Shown: positions 34,159-46,019 of the stretch, in pieces | How the letters are laid out: every line of letters begins with the position of its first letter | Position numbering within the stretch: the stretch's first letter is position 1 | Source of the DNA: Cryptomeria japonica | Taxonomy: Eukaryota > Streptophyta > Pinopsida > Cupressales > Cupressaceae | Reading direction: 5' to 3' | DNA: 60,000 nucleotides | Assembly (NCBI RefSeq): GCF_030272615.1 | Contig: NC_081408.1 | Location: forward strand, 764,916,173-764,976,172 | The notes under the pieces: model-generated | Told to the model about the DNA's origin: nothing | The model's input: only the letters and a program-made list of their open reading frames with translations | The model's database searches: none | Program-made: the position numbers and the translations under genes

Positions 34159-35284
34159 GATTCATTAAACTAACAAAAACATTCATAAAAACTTAGACAC
34201 AACCTAAAAACATTCACATAACCCACGAAAACAACAAAAACATCACAAATATCAAAAACATCAAAAAGCAAAAACATTTGCAACATATACATATTCTTTG
34301 TACATATGTACCACAATAAAAACACCAAACAAACATTTTGAGCTACTCAAACGAGATTCACTTATCAAATCAACCAACCAATCAAAACATTTTACACACA
34401 AACTATCTTCACAAGGATGCATCCTTTCTTACAAAAAAAAGACATGGTAACAATTTCTTTGACAAGAAAATTATGTTTAAGCTGCTAAGTACTCAATTGA
34501 TTTGTGATGATCTTTTTATTTATTCATATTAGGTTCCTATGCTACTCCAAGATATCCACAAGTGGTTAGAGTAGTTGGGATGGCCCCTGATATCTTTTTC
34601 TTTGTTTTCTATCTGCGATTTGTTCCAATAAGTTATTGGGCATGTACAGATGGTGTCTACATGGGAAGTTCACTAAGCTACTTGATCTTATGAAAAACTA
34701 GTCATAGATCACTATGGCTTGCTGACTACAACGTATACCTCGAACATTTACACATGAACCAGAATCGAGGGTCACTTTTTCTTGTATATAAATGCTTTCT
34801 TACAGGTACAAAGCTCCGAACTTGGTTCCTACTGCCTCGGCCAAGAACGATACTACCATGCTCAATGAGGAAAATAAAGCTCTATGAATACTCTATGGAA
34901 CATCACTTCATCTCAGCTGTATATATTGCATTTTGTTGCATATCACCCATCCATTTTCTCATTCATTATGCATATCTATTGTTCACATGCAATAAATTCA
35001 GGCTTATATAAGAAAACACCTAATCGGGTTTGTGACAGAGTACTCTGATACATCATCTCACATCTGCAAATTTTCACCAACTTGCATTCATAAAATCATG
35101 TAGGTTGGGCCTAATCATGTTTAGTTACATCAACTGCACTCACTTCATTATCATTTCATTACACTTCAATTCATTTAAATATTCATTTAGGTGCATTGAT
35201 TTAACTCATCACATTACGACATTTAACACATCATGTGCATTTAGTATCATTAATTTGCATTTCATTTTTTAAATATCATTATCC
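34159..35284 (+). other. Post-integrase spacer of A2, right of insertion B
   Basis: Continuation of A2 after element B. Low-complexity at 34159-34330 (ACAAAAACAT-like words). The rest shows no protein motif; the 85-codon frame at 34754-35011 has no recognisable content. From 35110 the sequence becomes CATTTA-rich and leads into tandem repeats. Confidence 0.5.
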
Positions 35285-35494
35285 TATTAATTGCATTATG
35301 GTGCAACTATTCATTTATCCATTAATTACATTACAATGTAGTTATTCATTTATCCATTAATTGCATTACGATGCAATTATTCATTTATCCATTAATTGCA
35401 TTATGATGTAGTTATTAATCAAACCATTGATTGCATTACAATGTAGTTATTCATCAAACCATTAATTGCATTACGATGTAGTTATTCATCATCA
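35285..35494. repeat. Six tandem copies of a 35-bp unit
   Basis: Unit starts at about 35285, 35320, 35355, 35390, 35425 and 35460, exactly 35 bp apart, with consensus CATTAATTGCATTACGATGT followed by AGTTATTCATTTATC. It lies in the A2 region between integrase and the antisense ORF. Head-to-tail with no spacers, so it is not a CRISPR. Confidence 0.92.
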
Positions 35495-35515
35495 CTTAAT
35501 CACATTTTATTTTTC

Positions 35516-35755
35516 CATCATTAAGTGCATTCATTTAGAGAATACATCAACATTTGTATCAACATTTGTTATCCATCATTAAGTGCATTCATTTAGATCA
35601 TACATTAACATTTGTATCAACATTTGTTATCCATCATTAAATGCATTCATTTAGATCATACATAAACATTTGTATCAAACATTTGTTTATCCATCATTAA
35701 ATGCATTCATTTAAAAGCTCATACATAAACATTTGTATCAACATTTTGTTAAACC
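35516..35755. repeat. Four tandem copies of a 58-60 bp unit
   Basis: Unit starts at 35516, 35574, 35632 and 35692, each opening CATCATTAARTGCATTCATT and containing AACATTTGTATCAACATTTG. The last copy is degenerate. It is adjacent to the 35-bp array. Confidence 0.9.
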
Positions 35756-36305
35756 AGTTCACATATCCATTCATTTACATGCAACACTATACCTAAAAAT
35801 GTGCATTTAACTTCATCTAGATTCATCATAAAAACATACATCATTTATTCATATCAGCATATCATATCATCAACATAAACAAGTATCATCTATCACATAA
35901 ATCATACATCATTAACTCATCATATGCATACATAGTCATCATTGCATTCTTAAGCATTACAACAAAGCATCATACATCTGCCAACCTGCATACACATGTT
36001 AGAACAAACATCCATAACATGCATATATAAGTCATATCATCATCATGAACATGTAGAAAGAACATCATCCATAACATGAATCTAAGCATCAACCATAATC
36101 ATCATCTTGCATAAAACCACACATGTCATCATATATATGCACATCAATGCAAAAACATGGGATCTCCTCATATATCACATATCATCTTGCAAAAGCATAC
36201 ATGTATCAAAGTACAATGATGTCAAAAATATATCACCCACCAAGAGCCATCCAAAATACAGTCTGAAATAACAATGTCACAAGTGCATACAAAAGTATCT
36301 CAAAT
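35756..36305. other. CAT-rich low-complexity spacer
   Basis: About 550 bp dominated by CATCATA and ATACAT words. No gene is visible. It resembles the GATGATG-rich 18540-18880 part of element B when read on the opposite strand, consistent with the 3' flank of the antisense ORF. Confidence 0.5.
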
Positions 36306-38260
36306 AGCACTATGACTAGATGTTGCACCACCACTACCCCCTGCTCCACCTACACTATCCCGCCAAAGAGGACCCATAACACCCCCACTGCTTTGTACCC
36401 TCTATGATCACTCTAACCTCTCTCTCCACATCTGAGAGTAACTCATAGCTTGCTGACTCACTGGTACCACCTATTCATACAAAGCCCACCAATAGTCGAT
36501 CTATCCCCTATCCGCTGCATAGCACTCAAAACCACCTCCATCAGATCCTGTGCATGTGCTCCCTCCAACACCCGAACTCTCTCCTGCACTTGGATCACCC
36601 TATCAACTACATCATCCTGCTCTCACCATGCTACTATCAGTTCTGACTCCTGGGCAAATAGTTGAACATCCCTCAGTGTTATCTTTGCGTCCCTATCCTC
36701 TAGTTGTGCCTTGGCTATTGTAAGTCGAGTCTGCAAGCGCATAATAATAAACTCCCACAAGTCCCCCTCTCCTCCACTTGTGGCTCCCTCTCCCATCTCC
36801 ATCAGATCCTCTCCTCCCCCTGTAGCTCCCTCTCCACCATCCCCCCTCCTTCCCTGGCAACACCCTATATCAAAGGACCCTATGATAGTCTTAATGGCTT
36901 CTTGCCTCTACCCCTCCTCTGTAACCAACCATGCCCACCACCTCCACCTCCAAAACCACCTCCACCCCCAAATCCCCCACCCCCACCATCTCCACCTCCT
37001 CCTGCTCTACCAGAACCACCCCCACCACCTCCCTCTCCCCAATCTCCTCCTCCTCCACCAAAATCACCTCTTTTGTCTCCTCCCCCCCTACCTCCTCTCC
37101 TCCTCTGTCACCACCCCCTATCATACTCAAAGGCTGGTATCGGCTCGATCAAATCTGAAATGCATAGGATCTGGTGCATGGTATGATACTGCGTGTACTC
37201 ATTTGTCACTCCTACATCCACAACCATTGGCCTCATCTGCCATGGTCTCGCCTGTAAGGTATGAAACTCCGCAAGGGCCTGATCAAAGGGTGACACTGGT
37301 CCCCACTGCCCACGCATACTTACCTGACCCCCTCGACAATCCTTGCCTCTGTCCAAACTGTCTATTCACCCTCCCGGGCACCTGTCTCTCAACAAGATAC
37401 GGTGTCTGGCCAATCAGAAAATGTGTCACAAATACATATGGCAGGGCCTTTGCATCATCCTCCTAAGGCTCGCACTCAACATAGGGTCTCTAGATCATTG
37501 TGTCTAAATCATCCAACACCCGATGCCACCACTCTAACTTCCCTAGATGGGGCTGGCTTATCATGCCTCCATACATACATACATAGGGCTGGTCTATCAC
37601 CCTGAATCTCAAACACATTGGCTATGTAACTGGTGAGTGCTCCCATGCCCAAACATGAAGTAGTGTGATCCCTACTCCTAGAGATCTCGCCTCTCGGTAT
37701 ACCACCTCATGCAACTCCCTATATAAATGTGCTAACACATATGGACCCTAGGCATAGCAGGTCCCCTCTATAATCATCTACTTGATCACCTGGCCCCAAC
37801 CAATGGCCAGTCCATGTGAGCATCGATCGGGGAAAAGTAACCCTCTGATGATCCCTGATAACACTGTTGGTAATGGCTCACACAATACAGTTATCTCCTC
37901 CTAGGCTATGGACCCATCCTCAATATACACGTCCTCCTTAAAAATTCTCTGAACCACTGATGTCCCTAACCCTCGATCATAGGTCACCATCTCTCCTCAA
38001 ATCGAGATATGTAGAATCTGCCACACATCCTCGAGAGTCACAGTCATCTCTCCCATTGATAGGTGGAAGTGGTAGGTCTCGTTGTGCCACCTCTCGGCTA
38101 GCATTATCAGTAGCCCACAATTCGTCTGAATCACGGGCATATACATCATATCGAACAATCTAGTTGCAGCAATGCAGTCTCTCTCTGCCTCGGTCAAATG
38201 CTCTCGCAATTGTTGTGTGGTAGGATGCCACTCCCGCATCTGTAAGATAGGAAGGTCCTC
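36306..38260 (-). pseudogene. Antisense ORF of element A2, plant mobile domain protein
   Basis: Counterpart of 16560-18425 in B, again on the strand opposite to pol. Homology begins at 38260 with EDLPILQ, directly after an AG and an in-frame TAG (38263-38261). The mobile domain is at 38239-37997: LAERWHNETYHFHLSMGEMT followed by VTLEDVWQIL. Further on the frame is broken repeatedly; the plus-strand CCACCACCT-type run at 36840-37130 is the reverse complement of its Gly/Glu/Val-rich middle. The C-terminal end near 36306-36390 resembles the B copy (VMGPP-like, Gly-rich). It is more decayed than in B. Confidence 0.72.
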
Positions 38261-38880
38261 CTACATCACATCAAACATCATCATCAGTTGTTTTGTTGCA
38301 AACTTTTTTAAGTTTAAAACTAAACTATCAATAGATACTTTGATCCAGTATCTCTGGGTCTCAACAAGTAATCAATCATGACAAATCTAGACTACAACAT
38401 GCATTTATCCTAATGACCTAGTCTCAACAGAGCTGCGATGATTCAAAACAACTCCCTCATCCATCCACGCAACACAGGCATCAAAACATATTTTTCAAAC
38501 ACTGGGGCATCTTGTTCTGACAATTGTGCTATTTTGCTAACAATCACACTGAAACTACTACACAATAGCACTAAAAACAATCGCGCTAAAACCACTATAC
38601 AATCACGCCATTTCAAGACAACTGTGCTGAAACAACTATGCCATAGCGCTAAAACTACAAAAGCACTATTACTACTCGACAGATGTGCTAAACCTATTAG
38701 TAGCACTAAAACTACTGCACAATAGTGCCATTGTGGCACAATAGCGTTATTTGAGCTGACAACAATGCTAAAACAATGCTATTGTCTTGGTTGGACATGG
38801 ATGCTTGCAAAAACACATCAAAAATGCATCAAATACAAAAATTTAAATTGGCATACTTCTAATTCGTAGTCATCTGGCTG
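38261..38880 (-). repeat. Spacer and degenerate AGCGCT-type tandem array upstream of the A2 antisense ORF
   Basis: Between about 38500 and 38800 a 23-30 bp unit recurs with the core AATAGCGCTAAAAC (reverse complement GTTTTAGCGCTATT). The same array, in the other orientation, is at 44975-45325 in A3. It takes the place held by the TTTGTGATGAACAGGGA array in B. No coding frame is supported. Confidence 0.72.
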
Positions 38881-39332
38881 CTGGAATCGACGGATCCACT
38901 CTAGCCGATGATCTACTATTGGTACCAGCATGATGGTCGTTGCTCGCTCCTTCACAAAAGGTCACTATCATAGCTCTGAATTGCTAACGAGATGGGTACA
39001 AATGAGTCTGATTTTACCCCTTCCCCTCCATATATACCCTCCAGCCCTTACCCTAATTCACCCCGCTCATCGTCGTGGTCCCTATGACCTTCCAACGCCT
39101 CTCATTTCTCCGTTTTAACTCTAATTTCTCCTGTTCTTCCCCCATTATTACTAATTTCTTCTATTCTATCTCCCCTCCACTTCCTTCTATTTTTTGAGAG
39201 ATGGCCCGATTTTTCAAAAAATTTGTGCCCCATCTCTCGAGTGGGCATACCACCCACTAAATTAATATTTATGGGGCATATTTCTTCACACCTATTTTTC
39301 TTTCTTTGAAATGACACGATAAACCGCACTGT
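38881..39332 (+). other. Spacer before the A2 polypurine tract
   Basis: Non-coding. Part (39180-39275, GGGTGGTATGCCCACTCGAG on the minus strand) is conserved in inverse orientation in A3 (44505-44600), which helps to delimit the A3 deletion. Confidence 0.6.
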
Positions 39333-39350
39333 CTCAAAGAGGGGAAAATA
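39333..39350 (+). promoter_or_regulatory. Polypurine tract of A2
   Basis: CTCAAAGAGGGGAAAATA immediately before the TGGTCACATAAATC start of the 3' LTR on the plus strand. It fixes the orientation of A2. Confidence 0.87.
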
Positions 39351-40724
39351 TGGTCACATAAATCTGTCCACTTAATTAAATGAATATTTACTATTTATTT
39401 TGATTAATAAACCATCAATAACCAGTTAATTAAATTCATATTTAATTAATTCATCCTCAAACTATTCTCTTATTAATTAAATAAATTATTTAATTTATTT
39501 AAATTAATTCATTTAACCACATTCTAAAACAATCAATTAAATAAATAAATATATTTATTTAATTTAACCTCTCTCATCATTTAAATAAACAAACAAATGT
39601 TTATTTAAATCCCTAAATTACCCCCCCCCCCCACTTGCATTTTCGTACAAATGCAAGTTGCACCTATTTGATTGAAATAATGAATTTTATTTTAATTAAA
39701 ATCCTATTTTCCCTCACCCACCAAATCCACTTGCTCTTCTAACCACCTTCTAGACTCTTCTAACCCCTTCCTAATTAGCCAATCCATTCCCTAAACATTG
39801 TCACATTCCTGAGCAACTTAAAGTCACTTCTCAAAGTCTCCAAAGTCTTTGAAAGGCATTCAATGCTTTGTGTCTCCAACAAGTTAACCCCTAAAGTCTT
39901 CCAAACCATTAATGGCTCTTACATGACCATTAATGGTTAACTCCACTTGCCTACATGGGTATCTCCACTAACTCTTGCACAAGAGTTTGTCCATTGGATA
40001 ATGGCATTATCCTTGAATAATAGCTTTATCCAATAACTCAAGCTTAACCAAACCCCCTAGGGGAACCCTCGGGTCATGTCAAACATTTAATGCTTCTTCC
40101 CTCTCCTCTCAAGTCATCTCATGATGACATTTGTCATCCTGGGATTGGGTTGAAAACCCTTACATGGACCATAAACCTTTCAATCCTGACCCTTGTTGAG
40201 ATTACTCAATCTCAACCATCCATTGATTTGTTTTTTTAATAAATAGAGCCCATTCCTTCACAATCCAGATCCCATAACTCTTGCATGCATCTAAGTTATA
40301 GTTAATTTAGGAGAGCATTTTAGCATAATTTACATTTGTCTTTTTGGTTAAAATTAACAATAGCATTTGGTTAACTCATCTTTTATTTAGTTATTAGCTT
40401 GCATTTGCATACTTTCATAATCCTATCACAATCTTGAATCTCCATAAGACTTCCATAGCAGTGCACAACCAAGAGCTACACTCATGTGAAACTTGGAGAG
40501 GAGAGGATTAAGGGGGGAGAAACTATGAGCCTCTTAGTTAGCATTTGGAGGAGTATAGTTTATCTATTCTATGTTTGTATGCTTTCTATTTCATTCTTAA
40601 TATCTCTCTTGATATGCCTGTTTAGGATAATCTTTTGTTGCTAACACTGAGGTTTGCCTCTTGTGCTCTTGTGTGTGTTGCCATTAAACAGATTTCTAAT
40701 CCCTTTTTGTAGAGGGTCTGGAGC
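39351..40724 (+). repeat. 3' LTR of A2 (LTR family A)
   Basis: About 1.37 kb, inverted relative to 9845-11262 and 43586-44500. It starts TGGTCACATAAATC and ends near GTCTGGAGCA; the last few bases differ from A1 and A3 (GAGCATCA), so the right end is uncertain by about ten bases. The 39370-39620 part carries repeated AT inverted repeats. There is a C10 run at 39623-39632. Confidence 0.85.
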
Positions 40725-41156
40725 ATTCCTAGGGTAATAATGAATTGTATTGTATTGTACATTAAATGAATTGCATTGTATTGTTCATTAAATGAAATAC
40801 ATTGTTCATTAAAGGAATTATATTTGTATTGTTCATTATACAAACAACACTTATGATGAAATGAAATGAATTGTATTTCTCATTAAATAACCATTATTAA
40901 CCATTGTTGATTATTGGAATGAAGATTAAAGATTTCCATGATAACACCATGCACAGATGAGCAACAATTTATATGATCAAATATCAACTTCTGTATATAT
41001 CAAAATGTCAAATTATTACAAGTGTATGTCCATGCACAAATATGGCATAAACACCAACTCAAACAAAATGTATGTCTATATACATGAATGTATGTCCATA
41101 TACAAAATATACATGCCAAATAGACACGTAAGCATCTCAAAACTATCTATAACATC
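40725..41156. other. Flanking sequence with a short tandem repeat
   Basis: From 40735 to 40880 units of about 21-26 bp recur with ATTGTATTGTTCATTAAATG. Beyond 40880 there is AT-rich sequence without visible features up to the end of the spliced gene. Confidence 0.6.
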
Positions 41157-43071
41157 CTAAGTTGCTGATGGATCATCAAAATCGATCCTCTTCTCCGCAC
41201 TACTTGGCTCTGAAGGAACCTGCACAAGAAAAAACAAACCACGATTAAGATTAGTTATATTATATAACACATTTGAAAAGTTAACATAAAAATGAACTAT
41301 AATTGAACTATTCTTGTTTACCTCATCCCCACATTTTCTCTTTGGCTTTGCAAGACTCTTAATGTATGTCTTCAGTAAAGGAGGTATGTTTCAATATTTT
41401 CATACACAACCTACATATGTTCACAAACATGACATTGATAGAAGTTAGTATATAATTATCATTGATAATAACAAATTATATCTACTAAACACAAAATAAA
41501 ATAAGCACACATGTACTCGAGGCATCTCTTCTTATTCTTCATCTTCAGGTATACTAGGTGTAGTCAACAAGGATGTGAAGCCAAGAATTCTTTGTACATA
41601 TACACATCAAGTATATGAAACTATCAATCTATGTCTAGATGTCTATAATCACTATAAGTTATTTAAACTATTCCTTCAATCATATTTGCATTCAATTACC
41701 TTTCCCTTGTCTCCAACTGCACTACCAGATCCTAAATCACATAGCCCCACACTTGTGTTGCTTGTGCCCTACAAGAGTAAAATAAGATATACATGCAAGT
41801 TACTACATAATCTAATTAATACCAATATAAATGATAAGCATGTATGTACAATAAAATACAAACGACTAGGTTCAATAATATATGTACCATTAAGCTATCA
41901 AGGCCAAATGAAATGGCCATCAAGGTGCCCTCTTGGATCTGTATCAACTCCTCCTCAGTCATCAACTGTTAAATAGACCATGTAAATAAAATTAATACTT
42001 AATATTATCTAGATTATAAATATTCATTTAAAATATAGACTGAACTGTGAAAATACAAATCTTACCACTACATCATCAATGTATGATAAAGGTGCCCCTC
42101 GCCTCTAACATGCGAGGACTCCCTAGGGTATCCTCCACTCTGTGTCATAACATCTAGTGCACCGTGCATCTCATGCACCTCATAATCTGCATTATGTGTA
42201 GGAGGATTAATAGGTTGTCCAATTGGACCCAAGCATACGTGCCCACAAATGACACGACTATGGGGCACACAAATGTGTGGAGCCAAGGAGGACGTGTCAG
42301 CACCATCGGATGTACCGCTACCATCAAAAGTAGGATGAGCTACTGACCCAGCTTGAGAAACCAAAAGGCTACTCAAAGAGTGAATAACCGATATGGTCCT
42401 TGATGCAGCCCCACAAATGATATCTGGATGTTGCACTGGAGGTGGGGGATTAACAGGAGGAGGGGGAACATATGGGCCCTGGACTACTCTAACTACCCCA
42501 GGTCTATTTTGGGGCATACCTAAACCCACACCCTGGAAAGGTTGTATGTCAAAGTAGTTCATATACTTTCCTAAAACAAGCTCAGCATACATTTTTTTTA
42601 TGAAGTAGAAGGGGACATCAAGATTGTTGTTGGGTGGTTTGTCAAAAACCATCCACCAACGACCCCAAAAGTTTTTCACATTACCATCATTTGTGTACCA
42701 TTTAATAGAAAGTTTTTTTTGGGGGGGTCTACGGGTTGACCAGTGCAGGGATTCACAAACAATGCGGTGATTGCGACCTTGGATATCTTGATATCCTTGA
42801 TCTCCTTATAGGACAAGCCATCCGCATATTGTTCCCTCATAGAATCTCGCCACAAAAGAGTGGTATTGTGCTCCTCGGTGATGGTTTCCATACTTTTTAT
42901 GATCAACGTGAGGGGATCAAACATTGGGTTTAGGCAAGGGATCATACGATAGACATCTGCAATCCCCCTCAATTGGTTCAAATTTTGTACAATTAAAACC
43001 TGAATTGAGGGGGGGTTTGGCAAATGAGGGTTTGGTTGTGGTTGATCAATGTTAACATTGTTATCCCCCAT
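41157..43071 (-). pseudogene. Multi-exon gene of unknown function, probably decayed
   Basis: The only locus here with spliceosomal introns. Exon 1: ATG at 43071-43069 (MGDNNVNIDQPQPNPHLPNP) to 42066, donor GTAAG. Exon 2: 41965-41888 (78 bp). Exon 3: 41768-41700 (69 bp), donor GTAATT. A poorly delimited exon near 41590-41515 (LLTTPSIPEDEE). Exon ending at 41322 (KTYIKSLAKPKRKCGDE, donor GTAAAC). Last exon 41219-41157 (VPSEPSSAEKRIDFDDPSAT, stop TAG) after a clear TTTTTTCTTGTGCAG acceptor. Exons 2, 3 and the last preserve phase. Exon 1 has a slip in a C7-A8 run near 42715-42729 that changes frame in the middle, and another frame change before its end. One TAA sits in the doubtful exon. There is a proline-rich middle (PPPPVNPPPPVQHP). 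No family is recognised. Confidence 0.55.
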
Positions 43072-43434
43072 TTTTAACCTAATTGAATGTAAACAATTGA
43101 ATTTAGTTAACAAATTTGAACAATTTTGTATTTGATTTAAAAAAACCTAGTTTTCATGAAACAAACCATATTTTCAATGAAAAAACAAATAAATATTAAA
43201 AAAATACAAAAATTGAATGAAAATGGTTAAAAACAATAAAAATCCTACCTTTTAATGTATTTTTTTAGCAAATTTGGGTCGAATAACTTGATATCGGGTC
43301 CAAGCGGATATCAGATTCCAAAAAAATCGAGCAGCCCGTGGGTTAAAAATAACTCATGAGCTGTCACAGTCCAATTATATTGTCTTAGAAAATCGGGTAT
43401 CCCATTTTTATACTTAAATTATTTTAAAATAACA
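43072..43434. other. Upstream region of the spliced gene
   Basis: About 360 bp without coding frames. It includes A-rich 43135-43240 and a less AT-rich 43270-43390. It would contain the promoter of the minus-strand gene, but I cannot single out a TATA box with confidence. Confidence 0.4.
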
Positions 43435-43585
43435 TTTATATAATATAATAATATATAATATATTATTATATTGTATAATAATAATTATATAATAATATAT
43501 TATATAATACGTATTATATAATATATTATTGTATTATATATATTATATAATATAATAATATAATAATATATTATATTATATATAT
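43435..43585. repeat. TATAATA-type microsatellite
   Basis: About 150 bp consisting almost only of A and T (TATAATAATATATTATAT-like), extensively self-complementary and able to form cruciforms. It ends exactly where LTR A3 begins. Confidence 0.9.
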
Positions 43586-44500
43586 TGATGCTCTGCGAAA
43601 TGGGGGAAGGTTAGACTAGAACCTGTGGTGGAATAACACACAAAAAACCAAGAAACTGTTAGTGTTAATCAACCAAAAACTAATCTAAATAGGCATATCA
43701 AAAGAGACACCAAAAACATGAAAGAATATTTAACTAGGAAAGTAAATATAACGAGACATCTCCAAATGCCTCCTAACATGCTCTTAGCTCCTTTTCCTTT
43801 GTTCCTCTCCTCTCCAAGTTCCAAACTAGTGTAGCTCTCAGCAACTTTTTGCACTATGGATGCTTATGGAGGTTCAAGATTGAAATGTTTACTTATGCTA
43901 TGCAAATGTGAATAAAAGATAATATTAGATACTATGATGCTAAAATGATTTATTTTAGGCCAAAATAACAAGATATTAGTGATTTATGCTAAATGCTCTC
44001 TAAAATTCTCTATAACTTAGATGCATACAAATTTTCAGGATCTGGATTATGAAGAAATAGGCTCTATTTATAGGAAAAATGGAGCAATGGATGGTTGAGA
44101 TTGAGTAATCCCAACAAGGGTTAGGATTGAATGATATTCAATCTATGTGAGGGCTTTCAACCCAATCCCAGGATGACAAGTGTCCATATGAGATAGGTTG
44201 AGAGGAGAGGAAATAAGCATTAAATGCTTGACATGACCTGAGAGTTAACTTGGGAATTAAGGTCAAGGTTAGGTTGAATGAATAAATTCTTTATTCCAAG
44301 AATAAAGCTTTTATCCAATGGATAAACTCTTGTGCAAAGGCAAAAGGGATAACCATGGTCAAAGCAATAAATGCTTGAGGAGACACATGAGTGCAAGTTG
44401 AATTAATCATAAATGGTTATGTAAGAGCCATTAATGGTCATGTAAGAGCCATTAGTGGTTTTGGAAGACTTTAGAGGTTAGTTTTTTGAACACATAAAGC
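43586..44500 (-). repeat. Truncated LTR of A3 (family A)
   Basis: Matches 9845 to about 10755 of the A1 LTR. It ends, on the minus strand, GCAGAGCATCA next to the AT microsatellite. That flank is unrelated to A1, which confirms CATCA as the LTR terminus. Confidence 0.87.
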
Positions 44501-44974
44501 CCCATAAAATGTTAATTTAATGGGTGGTATGCCCCCTTGAGGGATGGGCCGAGAAATTTTGAAAAATCGGGCGAGCTCTCAAAAAAGAATGAAAATTGGC
44601 AGGGTGATAGAAAAGAAGAAGTTAGCCATGCTAGTGAAAAATAGAAAAAATCGGAGATAAAATGGAGAAATGGGAGGCTCGGGAAGTTCATGGGGACCAT
44701 GGCGGTGAGCGAAGGAAAATAAGAGTTATGGCGAAGGGTTTATATGGGGAGAAAGGGGTGAAAATAGGCTCATTTGTATCCGTGACCATAGTGAAATTAT
44801 AGCTCTGATAGTGACTTTCTGGAAGAGCAAGGAGTAGTCAAGATGCCGGTACCTATAGCAGAGCACTGATTAGAGTGAGTCCGACGATTCTAGCAGCCAG
44901 ATGACTATGGACCAACGGTATTTGAATTTGAGTTTTTGAATTTTACGCATTTTTGATGTATTTTTAGCTAGGTC

Positions 44975-45325
44975 CAAGTTGAGTTGAGGCAATAGCACTG
45001 AAAATGTGTTTTGGCACTTTTGTTAATTGAATTAGCGCTATTGTGCCGCAATGATGCTATTGTACAGTCATTTGAGCGCTTTTGTAAATATGAGCCCTAT
45101 TGCATAGTTGTTTGAGCGCTATTGTTGGTTTAGCAATATTGAAGAGTTAATTGAGCGCTATTGTTGTGAAGCATCGCTATTGTATAGCTACTGTAGCACT
45201 TTTGTAGTTTAAGCATTGTTGTATAGTTTATTGAGCGCGTTTGTTAGGGTATTAGCACTTTTATAAGGAAATAGTTCTTTTGTGTGCAAGATAGCGCTTT
45301 TGTGCAGAAAAATAGATGCCTCAGT
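44975..45325 (+). repeat. Degenerate GAGCGCTATTGTT-type tandem array in A3
   Basis: About a dozen units of 22-30 bp with cores such as TTGAGCGCTATTGTTG, TAGCGCTTTTGTGC and TAGCACTTTTGTAG. It is the inverse counterpart of 38500-38800 in A2 and lies upstream of the antisense ORF start. Confidence 0.8.
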
Positions 45326-45559
45326 GTGATTGAACAATAATCTCCAGATGCCAATGATGGATAGATGGCAATGTGAGGTGAGAGTTGTTTTGAACCATAG
45401 CAGCCCTGATGAGACTTAGGTCATTAGGATAAATGCCTGTTGAAGTCTAGGTGTGCCATGATTGCTTACCTGTTGAGACCCGAAGATACTTGATCAAAGT
45501 ATCTGTTGATAGTCTAGGTTTAAACTTAAGAAAGTTTGAAACACAACAACTGATGATGA

Positions 45560-45715
45560 TGGTCGATGCACTTGTGTAGGAGGATCTTCGCATCTTATAG
45601 TTGCGCGATAGACATCCCGCCACACAGGGGCTGCGCGATCGGCTGACTCAGGTCGAGGGGGATTGTATTGTTGCGACCGACCTATACGATATGATGTATA
45701 TGTGAGGCCCTACCC
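45560..45715 (+). pseudogene. Start of the antisense ORF in A3 (fragment)
   Basis: On the plus strand, GTGTAGGAGGATCTTCGC opens a frame homologous to B and A2 (RHPATQGLRDRLTQVEGDC, LYDMMYM). It ends before the LAERWH motif of the mobile domain. One TAG interrupts it. As in the other two copies, homology begins exactly after an AG. Confidence 0.68.
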
Positions 45716-46019
45716 TAACTCATTCTAGTATTTCAGTGATTTTCATGTTGAGACTATTATGGATGCTTTATTTTTATGCATTATGGATTTAGAACTTATA
45801 TGATTCCATGATTTGGATAACATTGATGTATATTGATGCTTCATTTCTATGCATTATAGATATAGAACTCTATATGATTCTAGAATAGGATAACTTTGTG
45901 ATGATGTATGTCATTATTGGATTTGCAGGACTTTACTATGATGATAGAAATAGGATGCATGTCTTATGCATGGATCAAAATTATTAGGATTATGATAATT
46001 ACTTATGTGGATTTATTTT
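45716..46019. other. Spacer with a two-copy 75-bp repeat
   Basis: Two diverged copies (about 45757-45830 and 45831-45905) contain ATGCATTATRGATWTAGAACT. It resembles the spacer after the antisense ORF in B (18600-18660), so it may be more of A3 after an internal deletion. 46015-46019 ATTTT is the left target duplication of element D. Confidence 0.5.

Larger units (their letters stand above)
11263..40724 (+). mobile_element. Tat-lineage Ty3/gypsy element A2 (host of A1 and B; 5' end missing)
   Basis: Plus-strand Tat element present in two pieces, 11263-14326 and 34159-40724, separated by element B and its target duplication. Order: RT (from within the palm), RNase H, second RNase H, integrase, a tandem-repeat-rich spacer, an antisense ORF with a plant mobile domain (minus strand), a polypurine tract and the 3' LTR (39351-40724). 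The 5' part would lie to the left of A1, outside the window. It is the oldest layer of the stack. Confidence 0.82.
43586..45715 (-). mobile_element. Deleted 3' end of a third Tat copy (A3)
   Basis: Minus-strand fragment: a partial LTR of family A (43586-44500), followed directly by the sequence that in A2 lies between antisense ORF and polypurine tract (44505-44900), the AGCGCT-type array (44975-45325) and the first about 50 codons of the antisense ORF on the plus strand (45560-45715). About 510 bp of LTR start plus the polypurine tract are missing at 44500/44501 (junction at AAAGC/CCC), so this is an internal deletion, not an intact end. Confidence 0.78.

Noticed and set aside
35285-35755. 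Regular short repeats resembling a CRISPR array
   Set aside because: The units are head-to-tail with no unique spacers, and the context is a plant retroelement.
36704-37466. Proline-rich open frames on the plus strand
   Set aside because: They are the reverse complement of the Gly/Glu/Val-rich middle of the A2 antisense ORF, whose mobile domain lies in the adjacent sequence on the minus strand.
42068-42679. Independent 203-codon gene
   Set aside because: It is the out-of-frame continuation of exon 1 of the spliced gene after the slip at 42715-42729, and its end lies at the exon 1 donor site.
43435-43585. Replication origin or matrix attachment region
   Set aside because: Composition alone (pure A/T) cannot support it. 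It is recorded only as a microsatellite.
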